Of a DNA stretch of 64,000 bases, positions 43,826 through 52,147 are shown piece after piece (the stretch's first letter is position 1; each line of letters starts with the position of its first letter). The notes under the pieces were generated by a model. The model was not told the DNA's origin and ran no database searches. It saw nothing but the letters and a program-made list of their open reading frames with translations. The stretch comes from Flavobacteriales bacterium. Lineage in GTDB: Bacteria; Bacteroidota; Bacteroidia; Flavobacteriales_E; Vicingaceae. Where the stretch lies: NCBI GenBank assembly GCA_002706365.1, contig PALM01000040.1, positions 1-64,000 on the forward strand. The letters are read 5' to 3'. Made by a program: the position numbers and the translations under genes.

Positions 43826-44512
43826 TTAAGGCTTGAATCTCAAATAGTGAATGGGATGCCCTTTTTCGCTAAACAGCTTCTCGTAATGGGTGCGTATTTG
43901 AAGTGTCTCTTGCATCTTTGAGTCTTGCTCTTTTAGGAAATCCCCATAGACTTTATCGGTAGAAGCCTCCAACTCATAGCCATGTTCTTCGATCTGCTCC
44001 AGAGTGAAATTGTAGAAGAAGGCATTATCTGTCTTGAGATTGATCTTTCCATTAGGCTTCAAGAACTTGCGATAGCGGTTGATGAATAAAGGACCTGTTA
44101 GTCGCTTTTTTTCTTGGCGATCTTTTGGCTGAGGATCCGGAAAGGTGATCCAGATCTCGTCAATTTCATTTTCTCCAAAACAGCCCTCGATGAATTCAAT
44201 TCGAGTGCGAAGAAAGGCGATGTTCTTCAAGCCTTCTTCCAAGGAGTCTTTGGCACCTTTCCACATGCGGGCACCTTTGATATCAACTCCAATGAAATTC
44301 CTCTCGGGATAGATCTTGGCCATCCCATGACTATATTCTCCTTTCCCACATGCAAGTTCTAAAACAAGGGGATTGTCGTTCTTAAAGAAGTCTTTATTCC
44401 AATTGCCTTTGAGTTTATAGTCTGCTCGGAATACCTCTTCCAATGCAGGCTCAAAGACATGAGGGAATTCCTTCATCTCGGCGAAGTGCTGTAGTTTTTG
44501 TTTACCGGACAT
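43826..44512 (-). CDS. trmB: tRNA (guanine(46)-N7)-methyltransferase
   Basis: A 228-residue SAM-dependent enzyme that makes m7G46 in the tRNA variable loop. Motifs are LELACGKGEYSHGMAKIYPE (SAM binding), NFIGVDIKGARMWKG, and IWITFPDPQPKDRQEKKRL with the PDP catalytic segment. RTHYEKLFSEKGHPIHYLRF closes it. The ATG at 44512 gives MSGKQKLQHFAE. It leads a compact minus-strand run with the alkyltransferase-like gene. Confidence 0.95.
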   Translation of the reverse strand: MSGKQKLQHFAEMKEFPHVFEPALEEVFRADYKLKGNWNKDFFKNDNPLVLELACGKGEYSHGMAKIYPERNFIGVDIKGARMWKGAKDSLEEGLKNIAFLRTRIEFIEGCFGENEIDEIWITFPDPQPKDRQEKKRLTGPLFINRYRKFLKPNGKINLKTDNAFFYNFTLEQIEEHGYELEASTDKVYGDFLKEQDSKMQETLQIRTHYEKLFSEKGHPIHYLRFKP

Positions 44513-44575
44513 GGCTCGATAGAGCCTAGAACATAGAGTCTAGAATCTAGACTCTAGAATCTAGGTTCTCAAATA
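44513..44575. repeat. Short TCTAGA-type repeat between M1 peptidase and trmB genes
   Basis: Bases 44523-44569 consist of AGCCTAGAACATAGAGTC and TCTAGAATCTAGACTCTAG units, the same type as at 10733, 14916, 22628, 35948 and 42060. Confidence 0.65.
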
Positions 44576-46480
44576 TTATGATTCAAAATTCAATACCTCA
44601 TCAATCGTCTCCCTAGAAACCGAATGATAATTCGGACGGGCTTTCTCGTAGATCTCCAATGCTCTTTCTCGGCCGAATTCCGACTTCAAATAGGCCTTAT
44701 AAATTGGAGTGAGGAACTTTCTTCTACCTACTAAAACCAAGAAATTCTCAGCTTCTATATCAGCTATGATATAGTTGTTTGGAATCACTTTAGTAAACCA
44801 GGCGGCTTGGATTTCTCTATTTCCGCTATGCGTAAAATCGAAGGCAGTATCCAATTGCTCCATTTGAGACAGGTTCAACTCATCATCAAGTGAACGGATA
44901 AAATACAACCATTGTGGAGTGCTCCAACTTTTCACATTCAGTTCAGTTGTTTTCTTACCTCTTCTCCAAAGCACCAATTGATTATCAACCTCTTCGAATT
45001 TAGTAGAAGTAGGCACGGGAATATTATCGGGAATACCCTCGCCATAAACCCATTCTTCAACTCCAATAGTAGACATCCAATTGCTGCTATCGGCAAGAAG
45101 ATTCTCATCCAAATAATTGAGGAAAGTCTTAGTATTCATTACCTGGAAGGCAAATTCATTGAAATACTGCTTTAGGAATGCATCCCATTTTTCTCTTCCA
45201 ACAGTCTCTTCGATCAACTTCAAAAAGTAAAAGCCTTTATCGTAGGGTACAGACGACAATCCATCATCTGGATTTCTGCCTTTCAAGTCAACTTTCAATC
45301 GGGTATCTGCAGCTCTGCCAGTATTCATGAAATCTTCAACCTCTTCCACAAGATCCTTATGAGATAGAATTGCCAGCATATTTGCATAGTCCTTACCATA
45401 GATCTCTTCCATAATGCGGTTCTCAAAGTAAACTGTAAATCCTTCATTCAACCAGATATCTTCCCAATTCACATTGGTAACCAGATTGCCAGACCAAGAG
45501 TGAGCAAGTTCATGTGCAATAAGAGCAGTAAGCGATCTATCACCTGCTATGATTGTAGGTGTTGCGAAAGTCAGGCGAGGATTCTCCATTCCACCAAAAG
45601 GGAAAGAAGGTGGAAGCACGATCACATCGTATTTACCCCAACGATAAGGACCATAAAGCGCCTCTGCCGTATCTACCATATCTTGCATATCGGCAAACTC
45701 GAATACAGCATCTTCAATTACTTCTGGTTCTGCATATACTCCAGTTTCTTCTCCTATCTCTTTATAAACAAGATCACCAACCGCAAGAGCAACTAGATAA
45801 GATGGTACTGCTTGATCCATTTTGAAATTATATACCCCAGTGGCATTTCTCTCAGTTGGATTCTCGGCGCTCATCACTGCCATCATATCTGCCGGTACGC
45901 TCACTTCGGCATCATAAGTAAAGCGGATACCCGGACTATCCTGAGAAGGGATCCAGCTTCTAGCCATAATGGCTTGTGATTGAGTAAAGAGGAAAGGGCT
46001 TTTCTTACCGGTAGTCTGCTCGGGATCTAGGAACTGAAGTGCTTCAGCGGAAGGACTGGTCTTATAGCTTATTGCTACCTGCTTTGTATTTTCCTGGATA
46101 GGGATACTTAAATAGGTCCCCAAGATAGGATCTGGCTCAGAGGCTAGAGCATAAAGACTTATTGTTTTCCCATCAACTTGAACGGAATCAATACTTAGCT
46201 CTTTTGTATCAAAGATAATCTCTGAGGTTCCACTCAAGTTCTCAATGGTGTAATCTGCAGTTGCAATAATGATCTTCTTCTCGAAGTCGACCTTGGCTTT
46301 CCAGCTAAGGTGCCTTACCACAGCTTCATTCGGTTTTGAGAATGAATGCGGGTCTTGAATCTTAATATCCATAGAATCTTTTGCTAATTCATTTTGATCA
46401 GCAGCATCTTTTGATTCCTGCGAAGAATCACATGCAGCGAAGAGCATGAAAAGGCTCGTTAAAAGAAAGATTTGTTTCAT
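44576..46480 (-). CDS. M1-family metallopeptidase lipoprotein (aminopeptidase, LTA4-hydrolase-like)
   Basis: A 634-residue exported zinc aminopeptidase. The lipobox is FMLFAACDSS (Cys about residue 17). The substrate-gripping GGMENP and the zinc site HELAHSW with the downstream glutamate in WLNEGFTVYFENR are intact. The C-terminal third resembles the helical armadillo domain of leukotriene A4 hydrolases (REIQAAWFTKVIPNN). It would trim amino acids from peptides in the periplasm or at the cell surface. It is separated from trmB by a short repeat tract. Confidence 0.93.
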   Translation of the reverse strand: MKQIFLLTSLFMLFAACDSSQESKDAADQNELAKDSMDIKIQDPHSFSKPNEAVVRHLSWKAKVDFEKKIIIATADYTIENLSGTSEIIFDTKELSIDSVQVDGKTISLYALASEPDPILGTYLSIPIQENTKQVAISYKTSPSAEALQFLDPEQTTGKKSPFLFTQSQAIMARSWIPSQDSPGIRFTYDAEVSVPADMMAVMSAENPTERNATGVYNFKMDQAVPSYLVALAVGDLVYKEIGEETGVYAEPEVIEDAVFEFADMQDMVDTAEALYGPYRWGKYDVIVLPPSFPFGGMENPRLTFATPTIIAGDRSLTALIAHELAHSWSGNLVTNVNWEDIWLNEGFTVYFENRIMEEIYGKDYANMLAILSHKDLVEEVEDFMNTGRAADTRLKVDLKGRNPDDGLSSVPYDKGFYFLKLIEETVGREKWDAFLKQYFNEFAFQVMNTKTFLNYLDENLLADSSNWMSTIGVEEWVYGEGIPDNIPVPTSTKFEEVDNQLVLWRRGKKTTELNVKSWSTPQWLYFIRSLDDELNLSQMEQLDTAFDFTHSGNREIQAAWFTKVIPNNYIIADIEAENFLVLVGRRKFLTPIYKAYLKSEFGRERALEIYEKARPNYHSVSRETIDEVLNFES

Positions 46481-46551
46481 CTGAAGCTTGTATTTAGGAG
46501 TGCGAATTTACTGAATGTTCATGGGCTTTGGAAGCCTTATTTGGCCTAGTG

Positions 46552-46567
46552 TTAACATGAATTTAAC
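46552..46567 (+). promoter_or_regulatory. TTAAC direct repeat with 11-bp period (candidate PhoB box)
   Basis: TTAAC starts at 46552 and 46563, separated by ATGAAT. The same spacing and similar sequence occur at 52081-52096 ahead of phoB. It lies between the divergent M1 peptidase and small exported protein genes, 44 bases before the -7 box of the latter. Confidence 0.45.
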
Positions 46568-46610
46568 GCATTGGTAAAATTATTCTAAACTTCAACTTGA
46601 ATTATGCCAA

Positions 46611-46618
46611 TACTTTTG
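46611..46618 (+). promoter_or_regulatory. Promoter -7 element of the carboxypeptidase-like small protein gene
   Basis: TACTTTTG matches TAnnTTTG and ends 7 bases before ATG 46626, suggesting a leader of 0-3 bases. Confidence 0.5.
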
Positions 46619-46625
46619 CACTGAA

Positions 46626-46946
46626 ATGAAAAAAGTACTATTCATACTTCCATTGTTCTTCTGTCTGGCATTCACTGCTTTGGCAGGTGGTGGTAATTTA
46701 AAAACCACTGAACTTAAAGGACAAGTACTTGACCAACAAGGTGAGCCCTTAGCAGGTGTGAAAATCCACTTGGCTTCTATAGATAAAGATATCTATACCG
46801 ACTTCGATGGAAACTTTGTGGTTGAAAATGTTCCTTTAACAGAACAAAGTATTCAGCTGGAGCTAATCTCTTTTGAAAAACAAGAGATCTTAGTTGATGC
46901 CAATTCTCTAAAATCAGAACTTCATTTAGAACTGAAGTCCAGATAA
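46626..46946 (+). CDS. Small exported protein with carboxypeptidase-like regulatory domain
   Basis: A 106-residue protein: signal peptide (KVLFILPLFFCLAFTALAGG), then one Ig-like carboxypeptidase D regulatory domain (LKGQVLDQQGEPLAGVKIHL and DIYTDFDGNFVVENVP). The same domain begins the TonB receptor at 47638-50538, but here it stands alone. Isolated versions are often periplasmic or surface proteins of unknown role in Bacteroidota. A candidate PhoB box upstream could tie it to the two-component system at 52.1 kb. A terminator follows. Confidence 0.82.
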   Translation: MKKVLFILPLFFCLAFTALAGGGNLKTTELKGQVLDQQGEPLAGVKIHLASIDKDIYTDFDGNFVVENVPLTEQSIQLELISFEKQEILVDANSLKSELHLELKSR

Positions 46947-46975
46947 TCAGACACTTATTTTATTAAGATCCTCCC

Positions 46976-47011
46976 TCTCCTTTGTGCCGAATGGCCGGGG
47001 AGATTTTTTTT
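46976..47011 (+). terminator. Probable Rho-independent terminator
   Basis: TCTCC pairs with GGAGA and an inner GCC pairs with GGC around a GAAT loop; eight T follow. It ends the small carboxypeptidase-like gene. Confidence 0.6.
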
Positions 47012-47052
47012 GTCGTCACATTTCCAATGTTATCTTATTGTTAATTTTTTCT

Positions 47053-47060
47053 TACCTTTG
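47053..47060 (+). promoter_or_regulatory. Promoter -7 element of the MORN-like protein gene
   Basis: TACCTTTG matches TAnnTTTG, 26 bases before ATG 47087. Confidence 0.5.
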
Positions 47061-47086
47061 TGTTAGATTAATTAAAAGTGAAGGTT

Positions 47087-47554
47087 ATGGGAAGGTTAAA
47101 AATTATGTTTACAGTAGCGTTGCTTGGCATCGCTTTTCTGGTAAACGCACAGGAGGAACTTATATACAGAAACGGTCAGTTATACAGTGTAAACACTGCA
47201 GAAGCTGAGAACAGTTACACGACGTATCATGAGAATGGTAAGAAGTCTGCTGTATACAGTTTAGAGAATGGTATTCTCAATGGTAAGGCTCAATTCTTTT
47301 ACGACAATGGCGCCAATCAGGAGATGGGTAGCTATAAAGACGGAGAAAAGCACGGCGACTGGGTTCGCTGGAACGAAAGCGGAGCAAAAATTGGAGAGAT
47401 CTCTTATTATTTAGGCGCTAAAGATGGCCAATGGACCCTTTGGGATGCGGAAGGCAACAAGTGTTATGAAATGCATTACGACCGAGGAGAAAAAGTCGGT
47501 CATTGGAAAATGTGGGATGCGGAAGGAAATCTGATCTCAGAAAAGGAATATTGA
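47087..47554 (+). CDS. Exported MORN/YwqK-repeat protein
   Basis: About 155 residues: a signal peptide (FTVALLGIAFLVNAQ) then five or so antiparallel repeat units of the MORN-2/YwqK type. Examples are YTTYHENGKKSAVYSLENG, AQFFYDNGANQEMGSYKDG, GDWVRWNESGAKIGEI and GHWKMWDAEGNLISEKEY. Databases often label these as antitoxins of YwqK type, but in Bacteroidota they are usually exported single genes with no toxin nearby, as here. The function is unknown. I prefer ATG 47087 to GTG 47078. Confidence 0.83.
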   Translation: MGRLKIMFTVALLGIAFLVNAQEELIYRNGQLYSVNTAEAENSYTTYHENGKKSAVYSLENGILNGKAQFFYDNGANQEMGSYKDGEKHGDWVRWNESGAKIGEISYYLGAKDGQWTLWDAEGNKCYEMHYDRGEKVGHWKMWDAEGNLISEKEY

Positions 47555-47590
47555 TTGCCTAATCAATATGTTTCAGTTAGTTAGGTAAGA

Positions 47591-47628
47591 AACCCTGCTC
47601 CGTCACAATCGGAGCAGGGTTCTTTTTT
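47591..47628 (+). terminator. Strong Rho-independent terminator between convergent genes
   Basis: A perfect 12-bp stem (AACCCTGCTCCG with CGGAGCAGGGTT) with a TCACAAT loop is followed by CTTTTTT. It ends the MORN-like gene and separates it from the TonB receptor gene, which converges from the other side. Confidence 0.9.
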
Positions 47629-47637
47629 ACCTATATC

Positions 47638-50538
47638 TTAGAATCTATGACTCACACTTAGACTAAACATTCTTCCAGGACTGAATTGAGTATATACCTG
47701 AGAAGCTGCTTGATATGATTCAAAGAATGACTCTCTTACATCACCTAGAATGTTATCTACGTTCAAGTCGATGGTTGTATTCTTATTCTCACCCACTTGT
47801 TTCGAAACACCAAGTGTTAGATTATGGAATGGCTGCTGATAGATATCTGGGAAGAAAGAAGTTCCCACAATCTGTAGAGTTGGGCCTTTCACATTATAGA
47901 ATAAACCTGCTCTTAGTCCATTCTCCACATTGTTATATGTAAGTCCGAAGTTGATCACATAAGGTGCCTGACCAGACATTTCTCTGAAATCTTCAATCTC
48001 TTGACCGTCTCTAGCACCGTTCTCTCTTGCGCGAATCTCAGCTTCGTTCATTTCAATTCGAGACTCAACCAATGTTAAGTTTCCACTTACACTAAAGTGT
48101 TTGAACTTATCCCCGAAGCGTTCAAGACTCTTTGTTGCTTCAAGCTCAATACCAAACACTTGACCATCACCCACATTTCGCGGCTGATATTCAAATCCTG
48201 TAGTATTCACTGAAATACGCACCAATTCAATTGGGTTTTCAAACTGCTTATAGAATGCACTAATAGAGTAGATCTGACCTCTTTCCATAAAGAACTCCCA
48301 TCTTAAATCGAAGTTATTGATATAGGTCGACTGCATATTACCATCCCAGTCGCTACCGAAATCAAAGAGTGCTCCGTTAAATGTCCTGTTGGATGTTGGG
48401 TCAATGATCTGGGCAAACGATAACTCTTTGAACGATGGTCTAGCAATGGTTCTAGAGAAACCAAATCGCAAGTTCATCTCTTCAGCAAGGGTGTAGATCA
48501 AGTTAACAGAAGGGAAGAAATCAGTTCCTTCGAGAACTACTTCATCATCCAGCACATTACCTTGAATACCACCGGTTTGTGCTCCTGAAATATCTCTACC
48601 TGTATGTCTCATTGTGAAATTCTCCATTCTAACACCTAATACAGTTTTAAGTGAGGGAGAAATATTGAACTCTTCAGAAATATATGCAGCTAGATTAGAT
48701 GAGTTAGCTTCATATGCATTCGGGTTCGGAGTTAAGAGTGTAGAGAAGATATAAGTATTATTTGGTCTGTTTGGCCAAATGTTCTTTGGATCCAACACCT
48801 CATTTGGGTTATAAGTATCCCAATCTTGTCCACCAGGACCGAACTGAATACCGAATTCCAAGATCTCGTACTCTCTTTGACGATAAGTTTCCATTAAACC
48901 GATCTTCAACTTGGCATCCTCTCCATTTAACTTATGCTTTTTGGTTACATCTATTCTACCAGTTAGGGTGATCTCATCAAGTTCTCTCCAGATTCTACTT
49001 GGCAATCCTGCATTACCAGCTTGGAACGAGGTGTCAATTGCAGTGGTGAATGCCGTTTTTCTTACGTCAGGATCATTTGCAGTTGAAAAAGTTGGCGACA
49101 ATCTCCAATCAACTTCCCAGTTACTTCCATCAAAAGCATGCGTACCATCCAATAGGAAATTAGTTAGGAATCTCTCATTGTATTCAAGGTTATCTGAAAA
49201 TCCGGTATATCCAGATCGTCCAATTCCAGCTGGATTTTGATCCAATTGAAATTCAGCGGCCTTACTTTCACCTGACTGCAAATGCATCAGTGTAAACCTA
49301 TACTTAGATAATTTAGTCTTATAAGCTAACCCAGTAAGTATTCCCAATTGGTTATTCCTAGTGCCTAGATTACCTTCTTGTAAGTCGGCATAAACTAACT
49401 CATTCTCAGATGCAGTTTCATTCCTTTGATATTCTGCATAAGTCACATCATCATAATAACGCTGTTGGTTCTTGTATGATAGGGAGAAGATATATCCGAG
49501 TTTAGGATTGCGAAGGCGATTCTCTTTGTCTTTATTCAGGTCGATTTGATTACCTAGTGTGAAGCTCATGGAGTAATCCATAAAGCTAGTTTCTCTGTAA
49601 GCATCCAAGTTGGGATCGAATTCTTGAGTAAATGCTCTTACTTCTTCATCCGGACTTCTAAATACAGTTGGCACATTTGGAGATCTAGCTGAGCTAGGAA
49701 GATCACGAGTACCATCATCAAATCCTAACCAATCAGTGCTACCACCTTCATAGGTAAGGTATTCATCATTAAAATGCATATCAGGGTTGAATGAAATACC
49801 CGCAGATGCAGCGATAATTTTTTCTTCGGGGAAAGCTTTGGTTTCCACATTCACCAAACCACCGGTAAAGTCGGCCGGAAGGTCTGCTGTAAAATTCTTT
49901 GCAACAACAATATTGTCGATCAAATTCGTAGGGAAGATATCCATTTGCAAGCTGTTGCGATCTGGGTCTAATCCTGGAATATTCATTTGGTTAAGGGTTA
50001 CTTTAGAGTAACGATCACCCAAACCACGCACATAGATATACTTTCCTCCTTCTATAGATACACCGGTAACCCTTTGAGCAGCTTCAACTGCACTACCATC
50101 ACCGGTAAGTGCCATTTTCTGAGCGGAGATCCCGTCCATCATAGTGGCAGATTTCTTTTTCATAGTATTCAGAGCAGCCTCAGAACGTCTAGTAGCAGTT
50201 GCAGTTACCACAACTTCATCTAAGTCGAGTGAGCCCGTTGTCATGCGAATAGTACCTAGGCTAGTTACTTCGCCAGCTTTTACAACTACATCATTAATTG
50301 TGATATTCTGATAAGAGATAAAAGAAACTCTAACTTGATATGTACCTGGAGCAATGGATATTGAGAATGCTCCATCAAGATCTGTAGAAGTTCCCATGAG
50401 TGGATCCAATACAGCTACATTGGCTCCGATCACAGTTTCACCTGTTTCATCGTCGATTACTGTGCCACGAATGGTTCCATTTTGGGCAAAGACCTTAGCA
50501 GATAGTAGAATGGTTAGTATCAAAAAGAGCTTTTTCAT
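47638..50538 (-). CDS. TonB-dependent receptor with N-terminal carboxypeptidase-like domain
   Basis: A 966-residue outer-membrane receptor. It has a signal peptide (residues 1-18), then a CarboxypepD_reg domain (about 20-105: GTIRGTVIDDETGETVIGAN). The plug runs from about 125 (AAQRVTGVSIEGGKYIYVRGL, IPGLDPDRNSLQMDIFPTNL) and a long beta-barrel ends in aromatic FSLSVSHRF. The FTADLPADFTGGLVNVETKAF plug segment is typical of a subgroup usually paired with a beta-helix lipoprotein, as here. It imports an unknown ligand using TonB energy. No SusD partner is present, so glycan uptake of the Sus type is unlikely. Proximity to PhoB/PhoR-like genes suggests phosphate or phosphorylated compounds. Confidence 0.92.
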   Translation of the reverse strand: MKKLFLILTILLSAKVFAQNGTIRGTVIDDETGETVIGANVAVLDPLMGTSTDLDGAFSISIAPGTYQVRVSFISYQNITINDVVVKAGEVTSLGTIRMTTGSLDLDEVVVTATATRRSEAALNTMKKKSATMMDGISAQKMALTGDGSAVEAAQRVTGVSIEGGKYIYVRGLGDRYSKVTLNQMNIPGLDPDRNSLQMDIFPTNLIDNIVVAKNFTADLPADFTGGLVNVETKAFPEEKIIAASAGISFNPDMHFNDEYLTYEGGSTDWLGFDDGTRDLPSSARSPNVPTVFRSPDEEVRAFTQEFDPNLDAYRETSFMDYSMSFTLGNQIDLNKDKENRLRNPKLGYIFSLSYKNQQRYYDDVTYAEYQRNETASENELVYADLQEGNLGTRNNQLGILTGLAYKTKLSKYRFTLMHLQSGESKAAEFQLDQNPAGIGRSGYTGFSDNLEYNERFLTNFLLDGTHAFDGSNWEVDWRLSPTFSTANDPDVRKTAFTTAIDTSFQAGNAGLPSRIWRELDEITLTGRIDVTKKHKLNGEDAKLKIGLMETYRQREYEILEFGIQFGPGGQDWDTYNPNEVLDPKNIWPNRPNNTYIFSTLLTPNPNAYEANSSNLAAYISEEFNISPSLKTVLGVRMENFTMRHTGRDISGAQTGGIQGNVLDDEVVLEGTDFFPSVNLIYTLAEEMNLRFGFSRTIARPSFKELSFAQIIDPTSNRTFNGALFDFGSDWDGNMQSTYINNFDLRWEFFMERGQIYSISAFYKQFENPIELVRISVNTTGFEYQPRNVGDGQVFGIELEATKSLERFGDKFKHFSVSGNLTLVESRIEMNEAEIRARENGARDGQEIEDFREMSGQAPYVINFGLTYNNVENGLRAGLFYNVKGPTLQIVGTSFFPDIYQQPFHNLTLGVSKQVGENKNTTIDLNVDNILGDVRESFFESYQAASQVYTQFSPGRMFSLSVSHRF

Positions 50539-50570
50539 TTTAGTGATTGTTGTAGATATTAAAAAACAAT

Positions 50571-50597
50571 AGACCCACGCTTTAAAAGCGTGAGTCT
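50571..50597 (-). terminator. Hairpin between beta-helix lipoprotein and TonB receptor genes
   Basis: CACGCTTT pairs with AAAGCGTG, extended by AGAC/GTCT across one mismatch. Four bases beyond it on the minus strand lies a TTTTTT run. It may be a partial terminator or an RNA-stabilising hairpin that sets different levels for the two genes. Confidence 0.5.
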
Positions 50598-50626
50598 AAA
50601 GTATAGTGAATATTTTAGTCTATCAA

Positions 50627-51883
50627 TTACAGTGATCCTAGATTACCTGCAACACCAGCCCAAGACCAGTTTGCAAAATCAGCAGCATTAGCTTGACCAG
50701 TTGTTCCTTCAGAAACAGCACCAGTCAAATCAGGCTCTCCAGCATTGATGTAAGTAGAAGCAGTACCTGCAGCTACATTCAATGTAAGGTTTGAGAATAC
50801 GCCACTTGTACAATTAACTCCGTTAGGATTGAACTTCTGAGCTGAATTAACAACTGAATAATATACGTTCTGGAAAGTGATGTTTGTGTTCGCATCAAAG
50901 TTCAACAGATCCTCAGCGTTAGTAGAACCACCTCTGGTAGCTGCTACAGTAACGTTTTGGATAGTATGATTGGCAGTTGCAACAGCACCACCTTCTGGAC
51001 CATCGAGCTCAACAACTGAACCTGCAGGACCTACGATAAATGCATTTGAAATGGTACCTACATAATTTTGGTCTGTATCCAAAGCATCGTCACCGTTATT
51101 CCAAACAACTACATTAGTAGCGTTAACAGCTCCACCGTAGAATTCTAGTCCATCATCAGCATTACCAACGATTTCTACATTTTCAACGATAGTTCCAGAA
51201 CCAACACCTCCAAAAGAGATACCGTTCAATTCGTTACCAGAACCGATCTGAGTACCACCGTGACGAACAGAAACGAATCTTAGGATACCAGAGTTATCAG
51301 TATTGTCATTACCACCGTACTGACCGTCAGAGTCAGAAGAAGGAACACCTTCAATTTGATCGTAGTCGAAACCACCACCATTGGGATCAGTGTCTCCTGA
51401 AGCAATAACAGCATTACCAAGGATAGCTATACCACCCCATAGTCCTACAGCATCTGTCGGAAGATTTGGAGAAGCAATGTCGCCTGGCTCGAGACAATCA
51501 TTGATAGAAGTAAAGATGATAGGCTCAGCAGATGTACCGTCAGCAATAAGAGTTGCATCTCTCATTACCATTAATACTACTGCTGCATTACCTTGACCTT
51601 CATCGCCTTTGATAACAGTACCTGGCTGAATTGTCAATGTAACACCTGGTCTTACTTTAATTCTAGATCTTAGGATGTAAACAGTGTCTTTAGACCAAGT
51701 TCTGTCTGCAGTAATGTCTAAGTTAACATCCAAAGTAGGAGCTACTGGAGAGCAACCAGTTGACTGTGGTGGTGCTGGTGGTTCTTCATCGTCATCATCT
51801 TCGCATGATGTGAATGAAAGTGCCAATGCGCAAGCAATTGTTGCTCCCATTAATAGTTTTGTTGTGAATTTGAATTTTTTCAT
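50627..51883 (-). CDS. Right-handed beta-helix surface lipoprotein
   Basis: A 418-residue lipoprotein with lipobox ALSFTSCEDDDDEEPPAPP. Cys is followed by a run of aspartates and glutamates, which resembles the acidic surface-export signals of Bacteroidota lipoproteins. Short repeated strands follow (GISFGGVGSGTIVENVEIVG, GLEFYGGAVNATNVVVWNNG), suggesting a beta-helix of about 300 residues. No catalytic residues are recognised. It precedes the TonB receptor in the same operon, so a ligand-binding or receptor-associated role is likely. The ATG at 51883 follows a 265-base region shared with divergent phoB. Confidence 0.78.
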   Translation of the reverse strand: MKKFKFTTKLLMGATIACALALSFTSCEDDDDEEPPAPPQSTGCSPVAPTLDVNLDITADRTWSKDTVYILRSRIKVRPGVTLTIQPGTVIKGDEGQGNAAVVLMVMRDATLIADGTSAEPIIFTSINDCLEPGDIASPNLPTDAVGLWGGIAILGNAVIASGDTDPNGGGFDYDQIEGVPSSDSDGQYGGNDNTDNSGILRFVSVRHGGTQIGSGNELNGISFGGVGSGTIVENVEIVGNADDGLEFYGGAVNATNVVVWNNGDDALDTDQNYVGTISNAFIVGPAGSVVELDGPEGGAVATANHTIQNVTVAATRGGSTNAEDLLNFDANTNITFQNVYYSVVNSAQKFNPNGVNCTSGVFSNLTLNVAAGTASTYINAGEPDLTGAVSEGTTGQANAADFANWSWAGVAGNLGSL

Positions 51884-51974
51884 GGTTTAATAAAAATATG
51901 TTTCAGTTAGTTTTATTTGCCGCAAAAGTGCCACCGTATTGTTAGCCCTAACTGTTTTTGCGGTTATAAAATAT

Positions 51975-52001
51975 TTATCGAAACATTAAGTCAATGTTAA
52001 G
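51975..52001 (-). promoter_or_regulatory. Three-unit 11-bp direct repeat (candidate PhoB box, lipoprotein side)
   Basis: Units begin at 51975, 51986 and 51997 on the plus strand (TTATC, TTAAG, TTAAG), exactly 11 bases apart. On the minus strand 52000-51985 reads TTAACATTGACTTAAT, which matches TTAACCTTGAATTAAC at 52081-52096 at 13 of 16 positions. It faces the lipoprotein-TonB receptor operon. Confidence 0.55.
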
Positions 52002-52069
52002 CCCCTTAGAAGCCATAACCTTAGCTTGCAAAAAGGAAAAAAGGCCTTAATTTTAAAGCAACTATCAAC

Positions 52070-52096
52070 TTAAGTTTTAATTAACCTTGAATTAAC
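52070..52096 (+). promoter_or_regulatory. Three-unit 11-bp direct repeat (candidate PhoB box, phoB side)
   Basis: TTAAG at 52070, TTAAC at 52081 and TTAAC at 52092 are spaced exactly 11 bases apart. The last unit ends about 21 bases before a -7-like TATCTTCG (52118-52125), that is, at the -33 position. OmpR/PhoB-type regulators bind 11-bp direct repeats in this place, which suggests autoregulation. Confidence 0.6.
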
Positions 52097-52147
52097 GAAG
52101 ATGCCACTACCTCCATTTATCTTCGCAGCAAAATCTTTCCTCCCTAA

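Noticed and set aside
47087-47554. MORN/YwqK-type protein as an antitoxin
   Set aside because: Label is common in databases, but it has a signal peptide and no toxin gene beside it.
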